A DNA stretch of 64,000 nt, taken from positions 186,001 through 250,000 of the forward strand of contig NZ_VDMA02000006.1 of the NCBI RefSeq assembly GCF_006334915.2. Direction: 5' to 3'. Position numbers and translations under genes: made by a program. This DNA comes from Microbispora catharanthi. Its GTDB lineage: Bacteria > Actinomycetota > Actinomycetes > Streptosporangiales > Streptosporangiaceae. This document shows, one piece after another, positions 17,713 through 26,241 of the stretch (position 1 is its first letter; each line of letters opens with the position of its first letter). The notes under the pieces are model-generated. The model did no database searches and was not told the DNA's origin. It saw only the letters and a list, made by a program, of their open reading frames with translations.

Positions 17713-17861
17713 AGAATCTTGCGTTCCTGTTGGCTTTGTCGGCCACTGTTCCGATACGTGACTATCCGTGCTCTCTCGGTGGCGGCGAGGTTCCCCGCTT
17801 CGCGGCGGACACGCCTCGCGCCGGTGCGGGACCCGGGCGTACGGGCCGGTAGCTTTGCCCC

Positions 17862-19292
17862 ATGGACGGGATTGCGGGTCGTCATGTGGTCGTCGTCGGC
17901 GGGGGCATCGCGGGTCTGGCCGCGGCGCTGCACCTGAACCGGGCCGACGCCGGTCTGCGGGTCACCGTGCTGGAGGCGGCGCCGAGGGTCGGCGGCAAGC
18001 TGCACGCCTCGCAGGTGGCGGGGGTGGAGGTCGACGCGGGCGCCGAGTCGATGCTGGCGCGGCGGCCCGAGGGCAAGGAGCTGGCCCGGCTGGCCGGCCT
18101 CGGCGACGACCTGGTGGACCCCGGCACGACCAGGGCCTCCGTCCTGTCGCGCGGGTCGCTGCGCCCGCTGCCCCGGCAGCAGGTGATGGGCGTCCCCTCG
18201 GACGTGGTCGCCCTCGCGCGCTCGGGCGTCCTGTCGCCGGCCGGACTCGCCCGCGTGCCCCTCGACCAGTTCCTGCCGCCCACGCTCGTGACCGGAGACG
18301 TCTCCGTCGCGGCGTACATCCGGGCCCGGATGGGGAGCGAGGTCGTCGACCGGCTGGTCGAGCCGCTGCTCGGCGGCGTCTACGCGGGCCGGGCCGACAT
18401 GCTGTCGCTGGACGCGACCATGCCGCGGATCGCCGCCGTCGCCCGCACCGAGCGGTCGCTGCTGCAGGCGGCCAGGAGCATCACCGCGGAGGCCCCCGCG
18501 GACGCAGGGCCAGTCTTCACCACGCTCAGGAACGGCCTGGGCGCGCTGGCCGCCGCGGTGGCCAAGGAGTCGGGCGCGCAGATCCGCACCGGCGTCACCG
18601 TGCGCGACCTGATCAGGACGCCGGACGGCTGGCGGCTGGTCACCGGTCCCACCAGGGACGAGGAGGTGATCGACGCCGACGCCGTCGTCCTGGCGGTCCC
18701 CGCACGGCCCGCCTCCCGCCTGCTCGGGCGCGAGGTGCCGAAGGCGGCGGCGGAACTGGCCGCGATCGAGTACGCCAGCATGGCGATCGTCACCCTCGCC
18801 TATCCCAGGACGGCCTTCCCCGAGCCGCCGGAGGGCAGCGGCTACCTCGTGCCGCCGGTCGAGGGCAGGCCGGTCAAGGCCGCGACGTTCAGTAGTGTCA
18901 AATGGCCCCATCTGGCCGAGGCCGACCGCAACGTCATGATCGTACGGTGCTCGCTCGGCCGTCTGGGCGAGGAACTCGTGCTCCAGCGCGACGACGCCGA
19001 GCTGACGGCCCTGGCGATGAACGAGATGGCCGAGATCATGGGTGTGCGGGGCCTGCCGCTGGACACCCGGGTGACCCGCTGGGGCGGCGCGCTCCCGCAG
19101 TACGACGTGGGCCACCTCGACCGGATCGCCCGCGTGCGCGCCGCGATCGCCGGGCAGCCCGGCCTCGCCGTCTGCGGCGCCGCGTACGAGGGAGTCGGCA
19201 TCCCGGCCTGCGTCGCGACCGCCCGCACCGCCGCCAAGCTCGTCCTCGAGCACCTGCGGGACGCCCACGGCGCACCGCCCTCCGAAGCCTGA
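17862..19292 (+). CDS. hemY: Coproporphyrinogen/protoporphyrinogen oxidase
   Basis: A 476-residue FAD-dependent oxidase of haem synthesis. The dinucleotide-binding motif VVVGGGIAGLAAAL is followed by LEAAPRVGGKLHASQ, and the C-terminal FAD segment is CGAAYEGVGIPACV. With hemQ immediately downstream, the enzyme probably works in the coproporphyrin-dependent route, oxidising coproporphyrinogen III to coproporphyrin III, as in other actinobacteria and Firmicutes. It is often named hemG in databases. The ATG start gives the normal family length. A 266-base spacer separates it from the divergent ROK gene. Confidence 0.93.
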   Translation: MDGIAGRHVVVVGGGIAGLAAALHLNRADAGLRVTVLEAAPRVGGKLHASQVAGVEVDAGAESMLARRPEGKELARLAGLGDDLVDPGTTRASVLSRGSLRPLPRQQVMGVPSDVVALARSGVLSPAGLARVPLDQFLPPTLVTGDVSVAAYIRARMGSEVVDRLVEPLLGGVYAGRADMLSLDATMPRIAAVARTERSLLQAARSITAEAPADAGPVFTTLRNGLGALAAAVAKESGAQIRTGVTVRDLIRTPDGWRLVTGPTRDEEVIDADAVVLAVPARPASRLLGREVPKAAAELAAIEYASMAIVTLAYPRTAFPEPPEGSGYLVPPVEGRPVKAATFSSVKWPHLAEADRNVMIVRCSLGRLGEELVLQRDDAELTALAMNEMAEIMGVRGLPLDTRVTRWGGALPQYDVGHLDRIARVRAAIAGQPGLAVCGAAYEGVGIPACVATARTAAKLVLEHLRDAHGAPPSEA

Positions 19293-19379
19293 CCGGCCGC
19301 GTGGGCCCCGGCCGCAGGTGCGCCTGATCGGCGGCACCCGGCGGCCGGACCACCACCCCCTACCGGCAGAATGGGAGGC

Positions 19380-20081
19380 ATGACGGAGCCTGCCCCGCGG
19401 CCCAAGGCGCGCGATCTCAACCTGGTCATCCGCTACACGATGTGGTCGGTCTTCCGGCTGCGCGACCAGCTTCCCGCCGCCCGCGAGGGCGTGGCCGACG
19501 AGGTCGAGGAACTGCTCGCGCAGGCGGCAGGCAAGGACGTGACGACCCGAGGCTGCTACGACGTGGCCGGCTTCCGCGCCGACGCCGACTTCATGTTCTG
19601 GTGGCACGCCTCCTCGCCCGAGGACCTGCAGGAGACCTACACCCGCTTCCGCCGCACCGCCCTCGGGCGCGCCAGCGAGCCGGTCTGGTCGGCGATGGCC
19701 CTGCACCGCCCCGCCGAGTTCAACAAGTCCCACATCCCGGCCTTCCTCGCCGAGGAGGAGCCCAGGGGCTTCGTCTGCGTCTACCCCTTCGTCCGGTCCC
19801 TGGAGTGGTACCTGCTGGAGGACTCCGAGCGGCGCAGGATGCTCGCCGAGCACGGCATGATGGCGCGCGAGTACCCCGACGTGCGGTCCAACACGGTCGC
19901 CTGCTTCGCGCTGAACGACTACGAGTGGATGCTGGCCTTCGAAGCCGACGAGCTGCACCGCATCGTCGACCTGATGCGCCACCTGCGCGGAGCCGAGGCG
20001 AGGCGGCACACCAGGATCGAGATCCCCTTCTACACCGGCACCCGCAAGCCGGTCAGCGAGCTCGTCGCCGCGCTGCCCTAG
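19380..20081 (+). CDS. hemQ: Coproheme decarboxylase
   Basis: A chlorite dismutase-fold enzyme that turns coproheme III into protoheme IX with peroxide, the last step of the coproporphyrin-dependent pathway. The 233-residue protein has family features: [14 protein letters not shown] at the N terminus, [17 protein letters not shown], the [16 protein letters not shown] segment ([16 protein letters not shown]) that includes the catalytic Tyr, and the [10 protein letters not shown] loop. The ATG at 19380 is preferred over 19371 because GGGAGG lies just before it, though the spacing is short. It follows hemY by 87 bases. Its 3' end overlaps a frameshifted minus-strand gene. Confidence 0.94.
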   Translation: MTEPAPRPKARDLNLVIRYTMWSVFRLRDQLPAAREGVADEVEELLAQAAGKDVTTRGCYDVAGFRADADFMFWWHASSPEDLQETYTRFRRTALGRASEPVWSAMALHRPAEFNKSHIPAFLAEEEPRGFVCVYPFVRSLEWYLLEDSERRRMLAEHGMMAREYPDVRSNTVACFALNDYEWMLAFEADELHRIVDLMRHLRGAEARRHTRIEIPFYTGTRKPVSELVAALP

Positions 20082-20273
20082 CGATCCACCACCCCAGGGC
20101 GGCCCAGGTCAGGGCCTCCACCAGGGGGCCGGCCTGGCCGGGCGCCATCGTCAGCGGCAGCGTCGCCGGGAGGGCGACGGCGACGGCGTGCCCCGCGCCC
20201 GGCCGTGGACGCCGCCCAGCGCCCCGCCGGCCGCGACCAGGACGCAGGCCGGCCCGAACACGAGCTGGGACAT
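20053..20273 (-). pseudogene. Small membrane protein gene with a -1 frameshift
   Basis: Two overlapping minus-strand reading frames give one plausible product. From the ATG at 20273 the frame reads MSQLVFGPACVLVAAGGALG and then runs out of sense; the other frame continues with AVAVALPATLPLTMAPGQAG and a second hydrophobic helix ending [12 protein letters not shown] at the stop at 20053. Joining them needs one extra base in the C4 run at 20191-20194, giving a two-helix membrane protein of about 73 residues. It overlaps the hemQ 3' end by 29 bases. A homopolymer sequencing error is as likely as a true loss. No family was recognised. Confidence 0.4.
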
Positions 20274-20369
20274 GACGGCCGGCCCGCACCCTCCCTGTGA
20301 ACGGCGGAGGACAGGACCCGTTCAGAAAGGACATTCTGGCGGATCTTGCGCGAAGCGTCGGAAACGGTC

Positions 20370-20398
20370 TTGGCGGCTCGAAGTCTTTGCCATACTGT
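20370..20398 (+). promoter_or_regulatory. Promoter of the secreted protein gene at 20429
   Basis: TTGGCG (20370-20375) and TACTGT (20393-20398) with a 17-base spacer. The predicted start near 20405 gives a short leader before the GTG at 20429. Confidence 0.5.
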
Positions 20399-20428
20399 GA
20401 CGAAGGATCGACGTCTATGTGAGGCAGA

Positions 20429-21022
20429 GTGGCAAACGGGCTGGCACGTTCCAGGGGGCGCCGTCGCAAGAGGCGGGCCCGTTCGCACGTCGTCGAGGTG
20501 TCCCTGGGGGTGGCCGCCTTCGCCGTCGGAGCCGTCGCGATCGCCTGGCCGCTGTCGCGTTCCGACGCGGCGCCCGGGCACGTGGTCGCCGCACCCACGC
20601 CGCAGGCTTCCCCGGCCGGCGAGCTGACCGTCGCCAGCGTCGACACCGGGAAGAAGGCGACCACCAAGCGGGGCAAGAAGGCGGCCGAGGAGAAGGCGTC
20701 GGGACCGTCGAAGTACACCGACACCAAGGCGGAGGCCTACTTCCGCAGCAGGTGGAAGGACAAGACCGCCAAGCGGGTCAAGGACATCCGCACCGAGGGC
20801 GGCTACCTGCGCATCTACACGAACCTCCCGGAGAACGCCGACAACTCCAAGGCCGCGATCACCCTGTGCAAGCGCGGCCTGGAGTACCTGGCCGAGCGGG
20901 GGGAGGCGAACCCCGTGGTGTTCGTCCAGTCCAGGTTCGGCGAGAACGGCAACCCCGTCCTCGCCAACGTCCTCGGCCCGAGCGACGACGACTGCCGGGT
21001 CACCTACCCCAAGCCGAAGTAG
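20429..21022 (+). CDS. Membrane-anchored secreted protein, unknown function
   Basis: A 197-residue protein not assigned to a named family. A very basic N terminus (RSRGRRRKRRARSH) precedes one transmembrane helix at about residues 22-42 (VVEVSLGVAAFAVGAVAIAW), so the rest should lie outside. A Lys/Ala-rich linker (about 70-92) leads to a compact domain (about 93-197) with two cysteines (LCKRGLEYL and DDDCRVTYP) that could form a disulfide. The start is GTG, 24 bases after a predicted transcription start. It converges on msrB with only three bases between stop codons. Confidence 0.8.
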   Translation: MANGLARSRGRRRKRRARSHVVEVSLGVAAFAVGAVAIAWPLSRSDAAPGHVVAAPTPQASPAGELTVASVDTGKKATTKRGKKAAEEKASGPSKYTDTKAEAYFRSRWKDKTAKRVKDIRTEGGYLRIYTNLPENADNSKAAITLCKRGLEYLAERGEANPVVFVQSRFGENGNPVLANVLGPSDDDCRVTYPKPK

Positions 21023-21025
21023 GCC

Positions 21026-21427
21026 TCACCCGGCCGGCTGCAGGGTCAGGCAGACGGAGTTGATGCAGTACCGGTCGTCGGTCGGCGTGGCGTAGCCCTC
21101 GCCGTGGAACACGTGCCCGAGGTGCGAGTCGCAGCGGGCGCAGCGGACCTCCACCCGGCGCATGCCGAGCGAGTCGTCCTCGTGCAGGGTCACGGTGTCC
21201 GACTCGGACGGCTCGTAGAACGACGGCCAGCCGCAGTGCGACTCGAACTTGGCCTCCGACCGGAACAGCTCCGCCCCGCAGGCGCGGCAGGAGTAGACGC
21301 CGACGGTCTTGGTGTCGACGTACTCGCCGCTGAACGGGCGCTCGGTCCCTGCCTGCCGGAGGACCCGGTACTCCTCGGGGGAAAGCTGCGCGCGCCATTC
21401 GGCGTCGCTCTTGATGACCTTCTCCAT
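21026..21427 (-). CDS. msrB: Peptide-methionine (R)-S-oxide reductase
   Basis: Reduces the R epimer of methionine sulfoxide in proteins with thioredoxin as electron donor. The 133-residue protein has both zinc CxxC pairs (SCRACG and RCARCDSHLGH), the GWPSF motif and the catalytic cysteine in RYCINSVCL. The ATG at 21427 has GGGTGG five bases upstream and is preferred to the GTG at 21436. The gene is divergent from the NHEJ polymerase across a 410-base spacer. In related genomes msrB often sits near the hemY-hemQ pair. Confidence 0.95.
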   Translation of the reverse strand: MEKVIKSDAEWRAQLSPEEYRVLRQAGTERPFSGEYVDTKTVGVYSCRACGAELFRSEAKFESHCGWPSFYEPSESDTVTLHEDDSLGMRRVEVRCARCDSHLGHVFHGEGYATPTDDRYCINSVCLTLQPAG

Positions 21428-21837
21428 GCTCACCACCCTGCCTTCGGCGGCCCCTCGCGGGGGTTACGAAGTGAGGAACTCCGGGGAGGCCCGGGATCTT
21501 CCCCGCACGTGTTCGCGGGCCGAGGCATCCTTTCCCGGGTCTTCCGGCGTCTTCACTGACGAGGGGGTTGATCGCCGTCACCCGCGCGGGGGCGGTCACC
21601 CGCACCGCCGTCAGGGCGGCGAAGCACCCGACCCGTGCTGGACGCCGCCGGACGGTGAGAGGAGGCCGCCCGCGGGCGGCCGCCGTGGTCCGTCCCGTCG
21701 CGTGCGGCGCCGTCCGAACGCGAGCGCGCCGTACGCGACCACGAGCCTGCGCCGCGAGGGCGCGGCCGTGGGAGCGCCCGGTCCGGCCGCCGTCGGCAGC
21801 CCGGGACGGACCCCCTCATCCGGGTAGGGTCACCTCC
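21428..21837. other. Divergent spacer between msrB and the NHEJ polymerase gene
   Basis: About 410 bases, GC-rich, with arginine-rich open frames in both directions that lack ribosome-binding sites. A promoter for each flanking gene is expected here, but I could not pick convincing -35/-10 pairs. No repeat or RNA structure stands out. Confidence 0.4.
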
Positions 21838-22833
21838 ATGGCTTCGCCGTACATCGAGATAGAGGTGGGTGGCCGCACCGTCAAGGTCACCAATCCGGAC
21901 AAGGTCTACTTCCCGGAGATCGGCGCCACCAAGCGCGACCTGGTGGAGTACTACGTGAGCGTGGGGGACGGCGTGCTGCGCGCTCTGCGGGAGCGGCCGA
22001 CCTACCTCAAGCGGCACCCCGACGGCGTCGGCACCGAGGCGATCTACCAGAAGCGGATGCCCCGGCATCCCGACTGGATCGAGACCGTCACCGTGCGCTT
22101 CCCGAGCGGGCGCACGGCCGACGCGTTCTGCCCGACCGAGGTGGCGGCCATCGCCTGGTGCGCCAACCTCGGCACGATCGACTTCCACCCGTGGCACGCC
22201 CGCCGCGCCGACCTCGACCATCCCGACGAACTTCGCATCGACATCGACCCGCAGCCCGGCACCTCGTTCGAGCAGGCCCGCACGGTGGCCTTCACGGTCA
22301 AGGAGATCCTCGACGAGCTGGGCATGACGGGCTTCCCCAAGACCTCGGGCAGTCGCGGCATCCACGTGAACGTGCGCATCGAGCCCCGCTGGACCTTCAC
22401 CGAGGTGCGGTACGCCGCGATCGCTCTCGCCCGCGAGGTCGAGCGGCGCTCGGACCTCGCGACGAGCGCCTGGTGGAAGGAGGAGCGGGGGGAGAAGGTC
22501 TTCATCGACTACAACCAGAACGCCCGCGACCGCACGGTGGTGGCCGCCTACTCGGTCCGCGCCCGGCCGGACGCCCGGGTCTCCGCTCCCGTGACCTGGG
22601 AGGAACTGGCCGACTGCGACCCGCGCGACTTCGACATCACGACGATGCCGGAGCGGTTCGCCAAGCTGGGCGACGTGCAGCGGGCGATCGACGACCGGGC
22701 CCACGACATCGGCACGCTGCTGGAGTGGTACGACGCCGACGACCGGGGCGACATGCCGTACCCGCCGAACTACCCGAAGATGCCCGGCGAGCCGAGGCGC
22801 GTCCAGCCCAGCAAGGCGAGGCCGTCCAGCTGA
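21838..22833 (+). CDS. LigD-type primase-polymerase (NHEJ polymerase domain)
   Basis: A stand-alone 331-residue archaeo-eukaryotic primase-type polymerase, equivalent to the polymerase domain of LigD, used to fill gaps at broken DNA ends together with Ku. Visible features are LTNPDKVYFPEIG-like KVTNPDKVYFPEIGATK, the metal motif ELRIDIDPQPG (D-x-D), FPKTSGSRGIHV and the third acidic segment KVFIDYNQNARDRT. The ATG at 21838 has GGGTCACCTCC upstream; the long upstream extension is rejected as arginine-rich. A matching ATP-dependent ligase lies 5 kb downstream, and no Ku gene is in the window. Confidence 0.9.
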   Translation: MASPYIEIEVGGRTVKVTNPDKVYFPEIGATKRDLVEYYVSVGDGVLRALRERPTYLKRHPDGVGTEAIYQKRMPRHPDWIETVTVRFPSGRTADAFCPTEVAAIAWCANLGTIDFHPWHARRADLDHPDELRIDIDPQPGTSFEQARTVAFTVKEILDELGMTGFPKTSGSRGIHVNVRIEPRWTFTEVRYAAIALAREVERRSDLATSAWWKEERGEKVFIDYNQNARDRTVVAAYSVRARPDARVSAPVTWEELADCDPRDFDITTMPERFAKLGDVQRAIDDRAHDIGTLLEWYDADDRGDMPYPPNYPKMPGEPRRVQPSKARPSS

Positions 22834-23082
22834 TCGTGACCGGCGGGGTGACGATTTTGTCCGCCTGTCTCTGCTCTTGATCGGCTCTTGCATTCCCGCC
22901 CGGTGTCCCTGGAGACGGGTGCGGGGATGGTCCTGGCGAGCGCTCGCCGACGGGGGAGCGGGCGCTCGTCCCCGGGCAAGACCGCGCACGGACGAACCTG
23001 GAACACCCGAAGAGCCTCGCCCTCATACCGCTGCGGAGGGCGGGGCCGTTGTGCACAAGACCGAGCGGGGGGAGACATCCGG

Positions 23083-23250
23083 ATGTGCCTGAGCTGCGGC
23101 TGCGGCGAGCCTGACGACGACCACGGGAATCCCGACCACATCACCTGGACGGATCTGCGGAAGGCCTCCAGGGCTGCGGACATCAGCCCGGCGCAGGCCG
23201 CCGACAACATCAGGTCCGGGATGGAAGCCCTCGGCACGCCGCCTTCCTGA
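23083..23250 (+). CDS. Small cysteine-rich conserved protein
   Basis: A 55-residue soluble protein beginning MCLSCGCGEPDDDHG, with three cysteines in a C-x2-C-x-C arrangement followed by an acidic stretch and HITWTDLRKA. The arrangement suggests metal binding. Similar tiny proteins occur in many actinobacteria, without known function. The ATG at 23083 has a strong GGGGGGAGA ribosome-binding site about eight bases upstream, which favours this start over the longer arginine-rich extension. It is followed by another small gene in the same direction. Confidence 0.65.
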   Translation: MCLSCGCGEPDDDHGNPDHITWTDLRKASRAADISPAQAADNIRSGMEALGTPPS

Positions 23251-23322
23251 CGCCGCGCCGTTCTCCCCTGGCTGGAACAGCTGGAAGCCGCCGCTAGACC
23301 GATATGTATGGAGAGTGACCAA

Positions 23323-23607
23323 GTGACGACACCGGTCAAGAGGATCACGATGTCCAAGCCGTTCTGCGCCCTCGCGGGCGTCGGCCCGTACGCCCTCGCC
23401 AAGGCCGGCGAGGTGTACGAGGACATGGCCGTCCGCGGCCGCAGGATCGTGAGCAGGATGAGCCGGGAGGCCGCGCAGGAGTTCGAGGAGACCGCGCACG
23501 AGCTGGAGGACCTCTCCAGGTCCGCTCGCCAGCAGGAGAGGCAGGAGCGGGAGAGGGAGACCGTCGCCCAGCCGACCGGCAGGGCCCGCGCCACCACGAG
23601 GGCCTGA
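23323..23607 (+). CDS. Small helical protein of unknown function
   Basis: A 94-residue soluble protein with no recognised family. After a short N terminus (MTTPVKRITMSKPFCALAG-like) the remainder is strongly charged and helical, rich in Glu, Arg and Gln (for example FEETAHELEDLSRSARQ), likely a coiled coil. The general form recalls short actinobacterial proteins with an N-terminal 'AGAGDYA'-type segment, but the match is loose. The GTG at 23323 is preferred because GGAG lies nine bases upstream; ATG at 23308 is an alternative. Confidence 0.55.
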   Translation: MTTPVKRITMSKPFCALAGVGPYALAKAGEVYEDMAVRGRRIVSRMSREAAQEFEETAHELEDLSRSARQQERQERERETVAQPTGRARATTRA

Positions 23608-23690
23608 CGCGCGGCCGCGTCCATCGCGCCACGAGCGAGGCACGCGGCTCCGGTCACGCCGCCGGGCATCCCGGGAACCGATCGGGACGC

Positions 23691-23736
23691 GGAGCGGCCC
23701 CGCCTCTCTCGATTTCGGGAGAAGCGGGGCCGCTCC
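23691..23736. terminator. Strong bidirectional terminator
   Basis: GGAGCGGCCCCGC (23691-23703) pairs perfectly with 23724-23736, and the stem continues inward through CTCTCG/CGGGAG (one G-T pair) to an ATTT loop. It separates the plus-strand small gene from the convergent glutamate decarboxylase gene. Confidence 0.85.
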
Positions 23737-23752
23737 TGGCGCGGGCGGTGTG

Positions 23753-25156
23753 TCAGTGGTGGAAGCTCGTGGCGTCGTCCGGGCCGAACATGGGCGCGGA
23801 CTGCCGGTGCAGCCAGGGCAGCAGGCCGCGTAGGTCGTCCGCCAGGCGGTCGGCCAGATCGAGCGAGAACCCGTTGCGGCACACCACCCTCAGCACACGC
23901 AGGTCCTCCCGGTTGGGCGGGAAGGCGTACGCCGGCACCAGCCAGCCCCACTCCCGCAGCCGCCGGGAGACGTCGTAGACGTTGAACCGGGTGACGTCGT
24001 CGGCGGTGGTGAAGGCGAACACCGGCAACTCGTCGCCGCGGGTGAGGAGCCGGAAGCAGCCGAGGCCCTCGATCTGCCCGGCGAGGTGGGTCGCCACCTG
24101 CCGGAGGGCTCCCTGCACCTCGCGGAAGCCCTCGTAGCCGAGCCGCAGGAAGTTGTAGTACTGCGCGACGACCTGCGATCCGGACCGGGAGAAGTTGAGC
24201 GTGAACGTCGCCACGTCTCCGCCGAGATAGTCCACGTGCTCCACCAGGTCTCCGGGGAGCGCGTCCCGGTCCCGCCACAGGACCCACCCGAGCCCCGGGT
24301 AGACCATCCCGTACTTGTGACCCGAGACGTTGATGGAGGCCACACGCGGAAGGCGGAAATCCCACACCAGGTCCGGTTCGAGGAAGGGGGCGATCATCCC
24401 GCCCGACGCGGCGTCCACGTGCACGGGCACGGACCACCCCGTGCGTTCCTCGAGCACGTCGAGTGCCGCGCAGATGTCGGCGACCGGCTCGTAGCTTCCG
24501 TCCATCGTGGAGCCCAGGACGGCGACGACGCCGATGGTGTTCTCGTCGCACCGCTCGGCCGCCTCTTCGGCGCCCAAATGGAACCGGTCGCCCTCCATGG
24601 GGACCAGGCGGGGCTCCACTTCCCAGTAGTTGCAGAACTTCTTCCAGCACACCTGGGTGTTGACGCCCATGACCAGGTTGGGCCGCGCCCCGGCGGCGTA
24701 GCGGTCGGCGTTGCGCTGCGACCAGCGGCGTTTGAGCGCCATCCCGCCGAGCATGCACGCCTCGCTGGACCCGACGGTGGAGGTCCCGAGCGAGGCGTCC
24801 GGGTCGGGGGCGTTCCACAGGTGGCGGAGCATCGGGATGCAGCGCTGCTCCAGCTCGGCCGTCGCGGGATACTCGTCCCTGTCGACGAGGTTCCTGTCGG
24901 CGATGTCGCCCATGAGCGCGTGCGCCTCCGGCTCCATCCATGTGCTCACGAACGTGGCGAGGTTGAGCCGAGGGTTCCCGTCCAGCATCAGCTCGTCGCG
25001 AATGAGCCGGGACACGGTGGCGGGTGCCGTGGGCCCCCCGGGCAGCCGCCGCCGGGAGGGAACCGCCGTGATTCCGGAGGCGGGGTTGGCCGCCCCGATG
25101 AACGGATTCACCCATACCGGCCGATGCCTGGCTTGCCTGCCTTCCTGTGAGGTCAC
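23753..25156 (-). CDS. gad: Glutamate decarboxylase
   Basis: A PLP enzyme that converts glutamate to GABA and CO2, consuming a proton; in other bacteria this supports acid resistance. The 467-residue protein matches GadB-type enzymes: TSTVGSSEACMLGG, HVDAASGG with the PLP-contacting D248, and the Schiff-base lysine K281 in SGHKYGMVYPG. The C terminus ends TSFHH, close to the histidine-rich end that closes the active site in E. coli GadB. The GTG start has GGAGAGGAGAG upstream. It lies 25 bases after a class II glutamine amidotransferase gene, so both are probably one transcript. No GABA antiporter gene is adjacent. Confidence 0.93.
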   Translation of the reverse strand: MTSQEGRQARHRPVWVNPFIGAANPASGITAVPSRRRLPGGPTAPATVSRLIRDELMLDGNPRLNLATFVSTWMEPEAHALMGDIADRNLVDRDEYPATAELEQRCIPMLRHLWNAPDPDASLGTSTVGSSEACMLGGMALKRRWSQRNADRYAAGARPNLVMGVNTQVCWKKFCNYWEVEPRLVPMEGDRFHLGAEEAAERCDENTIGVVAVLGSTMDGSYEPVADICAALDVLEERTGWSVPVHVDAASGGMIAPFLEPDLVWDFRLPRVASINVSGHKYGMVYPGLGWVLWRDRDALPGDLVEHVDYLGGDVATFTLNFSRSGSQVVAQYYNFLRLGYEGFREVQGALRQVATHLAGQIEGLGCFRLLTRGDELPVFAFTTADDVTRFNVYDVSRRLREWGWLVPAYAFPPNREDLRVLRVVCRNGFSLDLADRLADDLRGLLPWLHRQSAPMFGPDDATSFHH

Positions 25157-25181
25157 CGTTCTCTCCTCTCCGTCGCCTCTG

Positions 25182-26021
25182 TCATCCAGGTGCCGCCGGG
25201 CTGAAGGGATGCATCTCGAAGACGCCGGGTTCGACCACTGTGTAGGTCGACTCCGGAACCTTCAGCCACAGGCCGGGCAGGTCGCGCAGGGGTTCTGACA
25301 CGACGACCCGAGCGTCGTCGGAGAGCTCCACGGACTCGAAGACCTCCGGATGCAGATGCCGGAGAGCCTGGGTGCTCCCGCTGTGGAAGAGCGACCGCGA
25401 ACGATGGTCGCTGGAGTAGCGGAAGGACCACAGCCGCTCGCCGTTCGATGTGGCCAGCGACATCTGGAGCGGGTGCTCCACGTCGTGTCTCCGCCCTGTC
25501 CGCTCCACGAGGCCGGCCATCCGCTCCACCGCCCCCGGCGGGTCCTCGGGCAGCCCGAACGTGAGCGCCAGGAAGAACATGACCTCCGAGTCCGTGGACC
25601 CCTCGATCGCCGGGAACAGATCCGGGGCGATGGCCATGACGAGGTCCCGTTTGACGCGGCCGAACCCGGAGATCGCGCCGTTGTGCATCCACAGCCATGG
25701 GCCGTGTCTGAACGGATGGCAGTTCGTCTGTTGTATCGCCGTTCCAGAAGACGCGCGCACGTGCGCCATGAACAGCGGCGACCGGACATGGCGGGCGAGT
25801 TCGCGGAGGTTGCGGTCGCCCCACGCGGGCTTGGTGTCCTTGAACACCGCGGGCGGCGCGTCGCCGTCACCGCCGTAGTAGCCGACGCCGAACCCGTCGC
25901 CGTTCACCGTCTCCTTGCCGTACCTGGCGTGGAGACTCTGGTCGATCAGCGAGTGCTCCGGCTCGTAGAGCAGTTTCTCCAAAGCGATCGGCGCCCCGCA
26001 GTAGGCCAGCCAGCGGCACAT
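25182..26021 (-). CDS. Class II glutamine amidotransferase
   Basis: A 279-residue Ntn-type glutaminase of the YafJ/DUG3-like group with the catalytic Cys2 exposed after Met removal (MCRWLAYCGAPI). Other features are GDGFGVGYYG, FMAHVRASSG and HNGAISGF, which form the glutamine pocket. There is no synthetase domain, so it may act as a free glutaminase or on gamma-glutamyl compounds. Its place 25 bases before glutamate decarboxylase suggests it supplies glutamate for GABA formation, analogous to the glutaminase/GadB pairing known in E. coli acid resistance; this link is inference. Confidence 0.88.
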   Translation of the reverse strand: MCRWLAYCGAPIALEKLLYEPEHSLIDQSLHARYGKETVNGDGFGVGYYGGDGDAPPAVFKDTKPAWGDRNLRELARHVRSPLFMAHVRASSGTAIQQTNCHPFRHGPWLWMHNGAISGFGRVKRDLVMAIAPDLFPAIEGSTDSEVMFFLALTFGLPEDPPGAVERMAGLVERTGRRHDVEHPLQMSLATSNGERLWSFRYSSDHRSRSLFHSGSTQALRHLHPEVFESVELSDDARVVVSEPLRDLPGLWLKVPESTYTVVEPGVFEMHPFSPAAPG

Positions 26022-26241
26022 GTGTCCTGTCCCCCGTCACACAAGCTCGTCCGGTATCCCGCGCGGGTGGGCTGCCACGGCCTCGATGGATGTACACGAC
26101 CCGCTTCCGCTCGATCGGGCTCTCGGCGCCGTCGAACGCCCGCTGATCCGGCCGCACCGCCATGGCGCCCCCTGATCTGCCGTTCCCCTGCGGGCAGGTC
26201 CGTACGCGCGGTGAGGCGCATTCCGGGGGGTGTACCCGGCG

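Noticed and set aside
17592..20009. A minus-strand open frame of about 800 codons opposite hemY and hemQ
   Set aside because: It lacks any recognisable motif and runs against two well-conserved haem genes; composition shadow.
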